From Chiua virens (Eukaryota > Basidiomycota > Agaricomycetes > Boletales > Boletaceae), in NCBI GenBank assembly GCA_019787685.1, contig JAHNUO010000010.1:434001-498000 (forward strand): a stretch of 64,000 bases of DNA, written 5' to 3'. Position numbers and translations under genes: made by a program. Shown here piece after piece: positions 23,801 to 32,900 of the stretch. Under the pieces are notes generated by a model. The model ran no database searches, was not told where the DNA came from, and saw nothing but the letters and a program-made list of their open reading frames with translations. The stretch's first letter is position 1, and each line of letters begins with the position of its first letter.

Positions 23801-24355
23801 TGTCATATACCGCTCCGTTCTCCGTTCCTCCGGATACAACTCCGTATCTCTTAGACCATAACTCCGGGTCGATCACCCTCAGGACGCAACTCCGTGATCC
23901 CGGACCTCCGTTACGTATATATGTTTCCTCCTTTTATATTAGTACATAACCTGTGTCTCGCTTACGAGCACAGCTCCGGCTTTCTCAGTACCCGACTTAC
24001 CTCCAGCTATGTAGTTTCCCGATCTTCCGTCTTACTCAGTTCTTACCAACTCCGTTACTAATCTCCATTCCACTCCGAGTATATAAACTGTAGTACCATG
24101 ACTGTGTACCCTTAGTCTGAATATTAGTTTATTGTACGACTCACTCCGAACACTCCGTAAGACCTTGACGGTCTCTACTCCGCTCGACTCCACTTTATGT
24201 GTTGAGTCATATATCTACCTCCGTTTTCCGCACGTCCGAAATATAGGGACAGACTGTGACAAGGGCGCACCACATACGGTGAAGCCAAGTCCCGTCCGAC
24301 GCTACAACTCCGGAGATCCGGAGTTGGCTAACTCCGAGTCACACGGTCTCTAACA
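23801..24355. mobile_element. Solo LTR, 555 bp
   Basis: Begins TGTCATATACCGCTCC and ends GGTCTCTAACA, so it has TG...CA ends. It is flanked by a perfect 5-bp target duplication GATCT (23,796-23,800 and 24,356-24,360). The inside is rich in ACTCCG repeats, with a TATA-like ATATAAACTG near 24,080. No internal domain remains, so it is the product of LTR-LTR recombination. It lies in an exon of the KDZ cargo gene. Confidence 0.9.
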
Positions 24356-25757
24356 GATCTACCTTCGCCCGGGAGTTAATCAACACCCATGAAATACAGC
24401 TGGCTAAGTGGTTGGATTATGTCACAACTGTGATCAAGTGCGTCGTCCACCATCTTTTTCCACCCTTTTCATTTACTGTGGATTATTCAGATATAAAGAG
24501 ATTGATCCTGCTATGACTATTCCTGTCCCTAACATTGATATCAATGTGGACGTGCGTGACATATCAAACATCGATGACGAATTTGAACGTGGAACAACTG
24601 AGGGTTTCCGTGATTGGCTTCGGTATATTGTGCCAGTGATGATGGGCAAAAATATCAGTAAGTTTCTTGTATTCTTTTAATGATGATGCTCACACACCAC
24701 AGAGGGGTTTGGTTGTACAGATGGCAAGAATGTTCGGTGGCAATCATTCGATATATCGACATAAGTTAACCATTACCAACTGGCCTGTTGGTGTTCCCAG
24801 TCCTCCTTCGTGGGTACCTCACAATGCCACGATTGATGAACTCATTGCTGTTGTTGGACCTTATCTCAAGAAACACATTCCGGGGCTCCATACACGCCAC
24901 ATTGTACCAAATGCAGGTAAAAGAAGGTTTATGAAAGTGAAGAACAAGCAGCGCCATCTGGAAACTCCGGATGTTGAGGTGTTGGTTGGGAGATGGTTAC
25001 CGGGTGAGTCTTAGTTGTGTCCTTTGGTTTCTTGCTTACCTTCTGTATTATAGAATGGTGCTCTTGGTTGGAGAACAGTGATCCTAGAATGTTCAACATA
25101 CCACTTGTTACTGATACAGCATCACAAGCAACATGCGTCCTCAGGCAATGCCACAAGTTCCTTCAGGATGTTCCTCGTGATGTCAGCATTCCCCCTGAAG
25201 CACCATCAAGCCACTCCTCCAGTCCATCACTCTCTTCACATGAACACACTCCTTTTGTAGCTTGTAAAAAGGCCCAGGATAAGCAACCTCGTCATGATCA
25301 TGTAGAGTCCCTACCTGGACCTCATTCAAAGTCCAGCTTAAACTCATGCAAGCATCCTCGTGATGAAGAGGGGCGGTTCCTTGGGGAACATACTGGACCA
25401 AAGCATGCAAGGCTAGACCCCCAAGTGAGTATGCCTTGTAATATTTATTTTATCTGTTCAATATTAAGTGTCATAGGAATTGCATCCCCAGCGGGCACAT
25501 CGGCAATTGTAAGCTATCTAGTCATTCAGTGATTTGACATGACTCATAGTGTTTAGACAATCTAATGCTCATGTGGTCAAGATCCCTCGCCATCATGTGC
25601 CACCTCAAAATTTGGTAGCCACTCGTCCAGGGTATGTTTGTTTTGTAGTATAGGATTGTATTTGTCACTGTTGTAACCATGTTTGACATCCAGAAATTTC
25701 CACCAAGATGCATATCAAGAATCACGTCCTGTTGGTCAGGGTTCAGCTCGGTACCGT

Positions 25758-26369
25758 TGTAGGGAATAGGTATTCCCTGTGCTCGCATAGCACGTTTCCG
25801 CACCCTGTTGTCACCCGATCCCAATCCTGATCTGTTTGCTTGTGCGAACTCATCCGGATTGCTGTATCCACGCCTGATTTGCCTCGGACTCTTTTATTTT
25901 ATTTTTGATGCTCCTTATTCGTACTTAGCATTGGCTAGACCATGTCACGCAGCCCTTGCAGGGACGTTCGGGTGCCTCTCGAACTTTATACCGTACGAAA
26001 ACCTTCTTTTTTATTATCCTTACTTAGGACGAGTCTGAGGGTATTCCCGAGGACTATAAATTCACTGTATTGACAAAAATACAGTAGCTTTTGCCTGTGC
26101 GCATCTGTCTCACATCGTTTTCGGTCGACGTTCGTTTTCTCTCGCTCTCCTCGTATTTTCTCGATCCGGATTGGACTGCCGCGTCCGCTTTTCTATCCGT
26201 TTTAATCCGGATTCGCCCCGGATTCATCTCGGACTACTCAAAAACCATTATTCGTCGTTCACCAACTCAGTGTTGTCCCTGGGTCGAACGGAATCGCATT
26301 CCTTCACCCTCTTTCTAATTCTTTCAATCCCCCTGAGTATTGCACTACAGCCGGGATATATTACCTTCA
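25758..26369 (+). repeat. 5' LTR of the gag-only element
   Basis: 612 bp. It opens with an inverted repeat GGGAATAGGTATTCCC at 25,762. A TATA-like GACTATAAATTC lies near 26,052. It is identical to the 3' LTR wherever I compared them. Confidence 0.92.
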
Positions 26370-26371
26370 AC

Positions 26372-26391
26372 TGGAGCCCACCGCGAGGGAC
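26372..26391 (+). other. Putative primer-binding site
   Basis: TGGAGCCCACCGCGAG begins right after the LTR and a short AC spacer. A TGG start is what pairing to a tRNA 3' CCA end requires. I cannot name the tRNA without a search. Confidence 0.6.
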
Positions 26392-26637
26392 TTCCAGAAG
26401 TTGGTACAGACAACGACAACCCATCCACTCATTATTCACCTCACTCACGACACACCTTCGCTTCACTCTCAGAAAATTTTCGCCTCGGTTAACACCTCCT
26501 TGCATAGCATCATCGCCCCTATCGAACCCTGCACCACTACCCTTACGCCGCCGCAGAACTCTAAGTGACGTCAGACAAGTCAGACGACACACCTGTCACG
26601 GCACACGGTGACCTGTGCCACCATCCGAGTCGTTACT

Positions 26638-28380
26638 ATGCCATCACCCGGATATCTCCTACAGCTGCCCTTCCGGACTGCCTCTAGTGCCCCACGTTTC
26701 GATGCGACCATTCCATCACAGTTACCTGCCTTTTTGAAATATGTTGATCAGTTAGCTACGAGCATTGGACTCACGGACGCACAGAAGATTAATACAGCCA
26801 TCTGGTATGCCTACCCAGAAGACGCCGAGCTATGGCGGACATCGCAGCAAGTACTCGCAGCGCAGCCGGATTGGTCAATGTTCGTAGCGGATGTCCAGCA
26901 CTGGTACTCATCATACAACAATGACTACCCACTTTACGTTCCAGAACCATCCATCGACATCACCACCGACCCCACCCTTGCCTCAGCATCCACGTCATCG
27001 AATCTAGCAGATCACATGCCGCAAAGTGATTCCATCCGGGTCTATTCAAGGATAGTAGAATGCGATCCTGAGCAACCCGGTAATGTCTCAGTTGAACCCG
27101 TCTGTGCTGATCCGCCTCTCACAGCTGTCAAATTTGCGGTATCGCATGCCGAAACACAGGAGCAAGATGAACCGGATTGCCCCAACACATCTCACCCACT
27201 ACGCTCACCCTCCTCAGGCACAATCTCTCTGCCACCGGATGTACTCATGCATACATCAATCTGGACGTTCTCGGATCCATCACCACGACCGATCCAACCA
27301 CCTTCACCCTCTTTGGATATGCCACAACCCGACTCGTCTACCCCATCGCTCTCACCATCAACCATGCCAGCCTTGCCACCTCTGTCACCTCGGATGACTA
27401 TGAAGTTGCCACCGATGAACCTTGCACCACCACTTACCCATCCGTCACATAGTACCGGATTGCAGCTCAGCAGATCGACGTTTTCGGCTATGACAAAACG
27501 GCCAACCGGGTGCATACTCTCACGACCACCTCACTTGCCTCCAGAAGACACAACTGTTTTATCACCACCGGATCCACCATCATCGCCATCCGTTTGCGAT
27601 AGCAGCATGCCGGCTGCGTCACCGAAAACATCTATCCGGATAGCTCGGATCATGTCGGATCCATCACCACCCGCATTGCTCAGTCAGTCTCTCATCCCTA
27701 AAGCTGTCCCATTGCCTATCACATCCGAACCGCTGTTGCTGCATTTACAGCCGTATCCGAGGATTTGTAGTATCTTGCCAGGTCAATCGGTTTCTGGCCG
27801 GGTATCGAAGCTAAACGCACTCTTCTGCGCAGTTCCTATACCCCATGAAGTGCGCAAATTGCAGCCACTCTCATTGCCCTCGCCCTTCCTCAACAAACCG
27901 CCATCTCTGCATTTACGACCGTATCCGAGGATGAGCACCTCACTGGTTCGATCGGTTTCCGGCCATGGATTGAAGCTAAATGCACTCTTCTGCGCAGTTC
28001 CTATGCACCATGAAGTGCGCACATTGCAGCCACGCCCATCACCCTCATTCTTTTTCAACAAACCGCCCTCGCTGCTATCGACCTCGCCCCTCGCTTCCGC
28101 AACCATGCCACCACCCATCTCATCCGAGCCGCCACCTCTACGTTTACGGCCGTATCTGAGGACCCATACCTCACCGGTTCAATCGGTTCTGAGCCGGTTA
28201 TCGAAACTACGCATGCCCTTCGCTGCTCTTCCAATCCGTTTCCCTCTCTCTCGATTTTACACTAATGCATGCGTCTTTTCATTTCAGTTTATGCTTCAGC
28301 CGTCTCTGCCCACATTGGGTTTATTTGGCGACCCGGCCGACATGGTTCGGTCACATTTTCCCTTTGACCCGGGAATCTGA
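26638..28380 (+). CDS. Gag-like protein of the LTR element
   Basis: About 580 residues from the ATG at 26,638 (MPSPGYLLQLPFRT). The first about 110 residues contain APRFDATIPSQLPAFLKYVDQL, then AIWYAYPEDAELWRT and a Trp/Tyr-rich HWYSSYNNDYP. This resembles the capsid-like region at the head of fungal Gypsy gag proteins. The rest is a Pro/Ser-rich linker. From about residue 360 there are about three imperfect repeats of a 60-70 residue unit containing RPYPR and KLNALFCAVP. No zinc knuckle was found. It is the only long frame of the element. Its intactness and the identical LTRs suggest recent activity in trans. Confidence 0.7.
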   Translation: MPSPGYLLQLPFRTASSAPRFDATIPSQLPAFLKYVDQLATSIGLTDAQKINTAIWYAYPEDAELWRTSQQVLAAQPDWSMFVADVQHWYSSYNNDYPLYVPEPSIDITTDPTLASASTSSNLADHMPQSDSIRVYSRIVECDPEQPGNVSVEPVCADPPLTAVKFAVSHAETQEQDEPDCPNTSHPLRSPSSGTISLPPDVLMHTSIWTFSDPSPRPIQPPSPSLDMPQPDSSTPSLSPSTMPALPPLSPRMTMKLPPMNLAPPLTHPSHSTGLQLSRSTFSAMTKRPTGCILSRPPHLPPEDTTVLSPPDPPSSPSVCDSSMPAASPKTSIRIARIMSDPSPPALLSQSLIPKAVPLPITSEPLLLHLQPYPRICSILPGQSVSGRVSKLNALFCAVPIPHEVRKLQPLSLPSPFLNKPPSLHLRPYPRMSTSLVRSVSGHGLKLNALFCAVPMHHEVRTLQPRPSPSFFFNKPPSLLSTSPLASATMPPPISSEPPPLRLRPYLRTHTSPVQSVLSRLSKLRMPFAALPIRFPLSRFYTNACVFSFQFMLQPSLPTLGLFGDPADMVRSHFPFDPGI

Positions 28381-29612
28381 CTGTTTCTTTTACTATCATT
28401 GAGACACCCTTACCCTTTCTCCACAGCATTATCCGGATGACCGGGAGGTCATCAGATATGGCCTACCCAGGGGGGAGGGGTCTACAAGACCACCTCGGTT
28501 TCCACACGCAACTTTTCGCGTTTTCACAATTTCAGTCATTGAAATCATTCTTTTGATATCCGTTTCATCTCTGTTTCGTCCCCGGTATTCGTCCAGCAGA
28601 TCTCTATCTCACCCCGGGTTTAGTCCGGTGATCGATCATTACTCATCGAACAAGAAACCATCGCAGAAAAGAAAGAATACCATATAGAAAAACCAACACA
28701 CGATCGTATAGTCCATTCATTTCTTCTACCACTCAATTCACTACTTCGTTATTGCAATCATCTAGAGTTCGTGCCCTCATCCGCTACATACCACTTCTGC
28801 TCTTCAAACGCGCATAGGCACAACGCACTTTATCCGGTCGTATCCGGATCGTTTCCGGACGTTTTTAGGTATCACAAAAGGGCATCCGTTGCAGGTATAG
28901 ACGCGAAAGACGCACGACGAAGACAAGCCAAGTCGGACACTTGCCAATTGGTTTCATTTCGTTTTTTTCTCTTTCTTATCATTTCTTTCACGTTCAACCA
29001 TACAGTTCTTTTTCTTTGAATTTGGATCACACAGCGAGCAGCGAGCAGCGGATAGGAAACTCGGCCGACCGGATCACATTGGATCACACCGGACACATGC
29101 GGACAAGCAGAATTCACGCAGGACGATCGACGCATACCAGAGATGCTATCACTGCGATGAACACGAAACCATCACACACACTTCACATCGCAGATTACGG
29201 CCATCCTTCATCCATCGTGCCTTCATGCGCGAGACTATAGACAACAGACACACAGAAAAGCCACACATCACACCGTCGCGATCACTATCTGATCCTGTCA
29301 TTTGCGGATCATCGTCACTGTGCCGCTATCACCAGTCGTCATTGTCGTTCCTGTCGTTTTCGGGTCATCATCACTGTGCAGCCACCATCACTCTCGTTGT
29401 CATCATCATCATCTCTGTCGTCATCTCTGTCGTCGTCTCTGTCATTACTATCATCACTCTCATCGCTGTCATTGTCTCTGTCGACGTATCCGTCACCCTT
29501 GCGTATCCGGACCCATCCGCTGCCATCTGCAACTGTCACGTTGAACCACCGATCGCATCCCCATACACATCGGGCTGACTGGGGACAGTCAGCATCTAAA
29601 GTCCCCGTCGGG
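28381..29612 (+). other. Non-coding internal part of the LTR element
   Basis: It holds a purine-rich GGGGGGAGGGG tract near 28,470 and a CATC/GTC-rich microsatellite-like run at 29,395-29,480. An inverted GACTGGGGACAGTC lies near 29,577, just before the 3' LTR. Frames in the low-complexity part are not convincing genes. Confidence 0.6.
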
Positions 29613-30224
29613 TGTAGGGAATAGGTATTCCCTGTGCTCGCATAGCACGTTTCCGCACCCTGTTGTCACCCGATCCCAATCCTGATCTGTTTGCTTGTGC
29701 GAACTCATCCGGATTGCTGTATCCACGCCTGATTTGCCTCGGACTCTTTTATTTTATTTTTGATGCTCCTTATTCGTACTTAGCATTGGCTAGACCATGT
29801 CACGCAGCCCTTGCAGGGACGTTCGGGTGCCTCTCGAACTTTATACCGTACGAAAACCTTCTTTTTTATTATCCTTACTTAGGACGAGTCTGAGGGTATT
29901 CCCGAGGACTATAAATTCACTGTATTGACAAAAATACAGTAGCTTTTGCCTGTGCGCATCTGTCTCACATCGTTTTCGGTCGACGTTCGTTTTCTCTCGC
30001 TCTCCTCGTATTTTCTCGATCCGGATTGGACTGCCGCGTCCGCTTTTCTATCCGTTTTAATCCGGATTCGCCCCGGATTCATCTCGGACTACTCAAAAAC
30101 CATTATTCGTCGTTCACCAACTCAGTGTTGTCCCTGGGTCGAACGGAATCGCATTCCTTCACCCTCTTTCTAATTCTTTCAATCCCCCTGAGTATTGCAC
30201 TACAGCCGGGATATATTACCTTCA
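29613..30224 (+). repeat. 3' LTR of the gag-only element
   Basis: 612 bp, same start (TGTAGGGAAT), end (TTACCTTCA) and length as the 5' copy. It is followed directly by CCGTT, the target-site repeat, and the resumed cargo-gene exon. Confidence 0.92.
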
Positions 30225-30639
30225 CCGTTCTGAGGTATCCCGAGTTTATCCTCGTCACGAACCTCCTCGCCGTCATGTTGTTGGCAGATCATTGCAGGGA
30301 ATGCGTCATTCACGTTCACCATCATACCAGAGGAGAACTCATGTTCTTCGTGATGTTTCTCCTGTTGCAGGCCCATCTCGTGCACAATATGTGGAAGTGG
30401 GCAGTGCTGCTGAATATGAGGATTTGTCAGATACTGCTAGACATTACTATGATACCTACTATGACTGAGCTATGGTACATACCATTCAGACTTTACTTGT
30501 AGTATCAATGATTACATGAATAGTGTTGCCTTGTGAATGATCTAATGGTAGCCACTGAGGAAAGCAAGTATCAACTTTATATGCAAGATAATGACTTTGT
30601 ATATGTGGTGAGGAGAGTTAAGTGATCAGTGATTGCTAC

Positions 30640-32273
30640 CATCCAGTGTCTTGGAATTCCCAAGTGTTAGGAGAATCCCCCCAACCACCATTCATAGTGC
30701 TTGGGGATTTCTTCTGAGAGTGCTTGTGGAATTCCCCTGACTACCATCCATACCCAGTGGGAATTCCCAGAGTATTGGGGGAATTCCCCTAGCTACCATC
30801 TATACTCAGTGGGAATTCCCAGAGTACTTTAGGGAATTCCCCTAGCCACCATCTATACACACTGGGAATTCCCAGAGTACTTTAGGGAATTCCCCTAGCT
30901 ACCATCTATACTCAGTGGGAATTCCCAGAGTACTTTAGGGAATTTCCCTAGCCACCATCTATACACACTGGGAATTCCCAGAGTGCTAGGGAATTCCCCT
31001 AGTCACCATCTATACTCACTGGGAATTCCCAGAGTACTTTAGGGAATTCCCCTAGTCACTATCTATACTCACTGGGAATTCCCAGAGTGCTAGGGAATTC
31101 CCCTAGTCACCATCTATACTCAGTGGGAATTCCCAGAGTACTTTAGGGAATTCCCCTAGTCACCATCTATACTCAGTGGGAATTCCCAGAGTACTTTAGG
31201 GAATTCCCCTAGCCACTATCTATACACACTGGGAATTCCCAGAGTATTGGGGAAGTCCCCTAGCCACCATCTATACTCACTGGGAATTCCCAGAGTACCT
31301 GTGGGAATTCCCCTAGCCACCATCCATATTCACAGGAAATTCCCCTAGCCACCATCCATATTCACAGGGAATTCCCAAAGCACTTGAGGGAATTCCCCTG
31401 ACTACCATCCATATCCAGTGGGATTTCCCAGAGTACCTAGGGAATTCCCCTAGCTACCATCCATACTCAATGGGAACTCCCAGAGGACTTGGGGAGTTCC
31501 CAGAGTGCTTGGGGAATTCCCCTGGCCACCATCCATACTCATTGGGAATTCCCATAGTCATGAGGGAGGATACTTAATCTGCACAAACAGGTGGGTTATG
31601 AATTGGGTGAACAACTTCATAGTGCTAGGATTGGAGGAAGAGGGGGGTACTCAATCTGCACAAACAGGTGAGTTATGAATTGGGTAAACAACTTCAAAGT
31701 GCTAGGATTGGAGGAAGAGGGGGGTACTCAATCTGCACAAACAGGTGGGTTATGAATCAGGTAAACAACTTCATAGTGCTAGGATTGGAGGAAGAAGGGA
31801 ATACTCAATCTGCACAAACAGGTGGGTTATGAATCAGGTGAACAACTTCATAATGCCAGAATTGGAGGAAGAGCCTCAGGGGTACTCAATCTGCACAAAC
31901 AGGTGGGTTATGAATCAGGCAAACAACTTCATGATGCTAGAATTAGAGGAATGGGGGAGTACTCTATATGTGCACATAGATATTAATTATGGTTACACAG
32001 CACTCTATATTACAATTATGGTAAAGCAGGCCTCTGAGGACCCCTGACACCCCATATTGGGAATTCCCAATGGGCATTGGGAATTCCCAATGGGCATTGG
32101 GAATATCCTTTGGGAATTGCTTTGGGAAGATCACTTGAGTGACATACAAATGCCCTTGGGCATTCACTTTGCCCTTACTGTTGGGAATTCCCCCCCTATA
32201 AGTGCCTCTTAGGTCAGACCCAAGATAGAGAAAGAAGGACCTAAGAGGTACCCTTAAGTAGGTGACTGAAGTG
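30640..32273. repeat. Right terminal inverted repeat of the KDZ element
   Basis: Mirror image of the left end but with different copy numbers. An inner array of roughly 53-bp units (about 30,650-31,550, about 16 copies) has two GGGAATTCCC-type palindromes per unit joined by AGAGTACTTTA and CTAGCCACCATCTATAC. It is followed by about five copies of the 77-bp unit (31,565-31,975, CTGCACAAACAGGTGGGTTATG). The outer unique block ends CTTAAGTAGGTGACTGAAGTG at 32,273. The palindromic array is about three times longer than on the left, while the 77-bp array is about half as long. Confidence 0.88.
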
Positions 32274-32697
32274 ATCGTCGTTATCATTGCCACTGTCAGA
32301 TGGATTGCCATCGGACTCATTTGATGTCCTAGTATCAAAAAGGTCCAATCCGAGTCAGCATACACGCATGATATCCAGAGACGACACACCTGGGGCGTTT
32401 TGCAGCTTTTGATTGGCCTTTCTTCCTCCGGGTCGGTTTCTTCTTTGGTGGAGCTTGTGCGGGCTCCTCGGACCCAGAGTCGTCCTCTTCATTTGATGTC
32501 CTGTCCGAGAGGTCCGATCAGTACACACGATATCTAAGCGACTCCAAGTCAGAGATAACACACCTGGGACGTTTTGCGACTTTTGATTGGCCTTTCTTCC
32601 TCCGGGTCGGTTTCTCCTTTGGTGGAGCTTGTGTGGGCTCCTCGTCCTCAGAATCTTCCTCAGAGGTGAGCATGTAAAAGTTTGGCCGAGTACGCAT
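32274..32697 (-). pseudogene. DUF6698-like protein, N-terminal exons (severed by the KDZ element)
   Basis: Exon 1 (32,564-32,697, ATG at 32,697) reads MRTRPNFYMLTSEEDSEDEE followed by a basic TRRKKGQSK. Exon 2 (32,390-32,500) repeats most of exon 1, with TSNEEDDSGSEE then the same APPK-KPTRRKKGQSK. Exon 3 (from 32,328) reads TSNESDGNPSDSGNDNDD and runs straight into the transposon at 32,273. The introns (32,501-32,563 and 32,329-32,389) start GTGTGTT or GTGTGTC and end CAG/TAG. The acidic-then-basic repeats suggest a disordered, nuclear-targeted head. The continuation DDLSLASDL is at 13,998 going left, in the same frame. Confidence 0.75.
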
Positions 32698-32900
32698 GAT
32701 GGGATGAAGGGTGAAGGGGGAGATAGGATCGTGGGAAAGTCACGGCTTGGTCTATGTAGCAGCCAATCGGGTTGTTTACTAATGTCATTGTGTACATGAG
32801 GTATGTTCTACGCATGCAGTACACTTGGGCTATATGCTAACCCTTTACCCACAGAATATATAACCTGTTTGTGTCAGAATCATGTCTGTTGTCATACCCC
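32698..32900. promoter_or_regulatory. Shared upstream region of the DUF6698-like and Plavaka genes
   Basis: Only 203 bases separate the two opposed ATG codons. A TATA-like GAATATATAACC lies at about 32,854, about 40 bases before the Plavaka ATG. Divergent spacing this tight suggests co-regulation, which is an inference. Confidence 0.45.

Larger units (their letters stand above)
25758..30224 (+). mobile_element. Gag-only LTR retrotransposon, 4,467 bp
   Basis: Paired 612-bp LTRs (25,758-26,369 and 29,613-30,224) start TGTAGGGAAT and end TTACCTTCA. The open frames across the two copies translate identically. Target duplication is CCGT, or ACCGT if one base is shared. A primer-binding-like TGGAGCCCACCGCGAG starts 3 bases after the 5' LTR. 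The internal 3.2 kb has one large open frame (gag-like, 26,638-28,380) and no reverse transcriptase, integrase or protease motif, so the element must rely on another element's enzymes. It is inserted in the KDZ cargo gene. Confidence 0.9.
22192..30475 (+). pseudogene. KDZ-associated cargo gene disrupted by two LTR insertions
   Basis: ATG at 22,192 starts MPSTSPPPTGRPTRHAKLAH. Short exons follow, including an acidic one (EGEQEPDEDSGQGDD), then a larger exon (about 22,885-23,410) with EACRKAHELGDSVMKDIKALAVQYGKPVQ and RAEQRWNLHQKWYAF. Next come EHYETHGDEEEHPELWKDI and GHDPSARHAAGWFGGS. There a 555-bp solo LTR sits in the exon. Reading resumes TFARELINTHEIQLAKWLDYV, then MTIPVPNIDINVDVRDISN, TNWPVGVPSP, IDELIAVVGPYLKKHIPGLH, WCSWLENSDPRMFNIP and a Ser/Pro-rich part to QGSARYR, where the gag-only retrotransposon begins. 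The last codons, rich in Arg, lie at 30,225-30,475 and end ARHYYDTYYD. Both insertions restore frame when one target copy is removed. This type of gene recurs with Agaricomycete transposons; the function is unknown. Confidence 0.72.
13999..32273. mobile_element. 18.3-kb KDZ-superfamily DNA transposon
   Basis: Its ends are inverted copies starting CACTTCAGTCACCTACTTAA. About the outermost 230 bases match almost exactly on both sides, apart from one extra 20-bp unit on the right. The flanks carry an imperfect 7-bp target duplication: ATCGTCA at 13,992-13,998 and ATCGTCG at 32,274-32,280. Inside are a KDZ transposase (15,381-18,984 minus), a conserved hypothetical (19,423-21,279 minus) and a second cargo gene (22,192-30,475 plus). 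Two later LTR insertions account for about 5 kb, leaving about 13.2 kb of original element. It interrupts an exon of a DUF6698-like gene. KDZ elements are known as large cargo-carrying transposons of basidiomycetes. No TET/JBP-like gene was recognised in this one. Confidence 0.88.

Noticed and set aside
25808..26318. 75-76 codon frames repeated identically at 25,808-26,318 and 29,663-30,173
   Set aside because: They are simply LTR sequence present twice. No independent evidence of coding.
26638..28380. Reverse transcriptase or integrase in the long frame of the LTR element
   Set aside because: No YxDD, no H-H-C-C or D-D-E arrangement. Sequence is capsid-like then Pro-rich.
29375..29580. Ser- or Asp-rich frames on both strands near the 3' LTR
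   Set aside because: Created by a CATC/GTC low-complexity run.
30650..31975. CRISPR-like appearance of regularly spaced repeats
   Set aside because: Units are contiguous satellites with no unique spacers, form the end of a eukaryotic transposon, and the genome is fungal.
13999..32273. TET/JBP-like hydroxylase or helicase cargo, known from other KDZ elements
   Set aside because: Neither remaining cargo gene shows an HxD...H iron site or helicase motifs.
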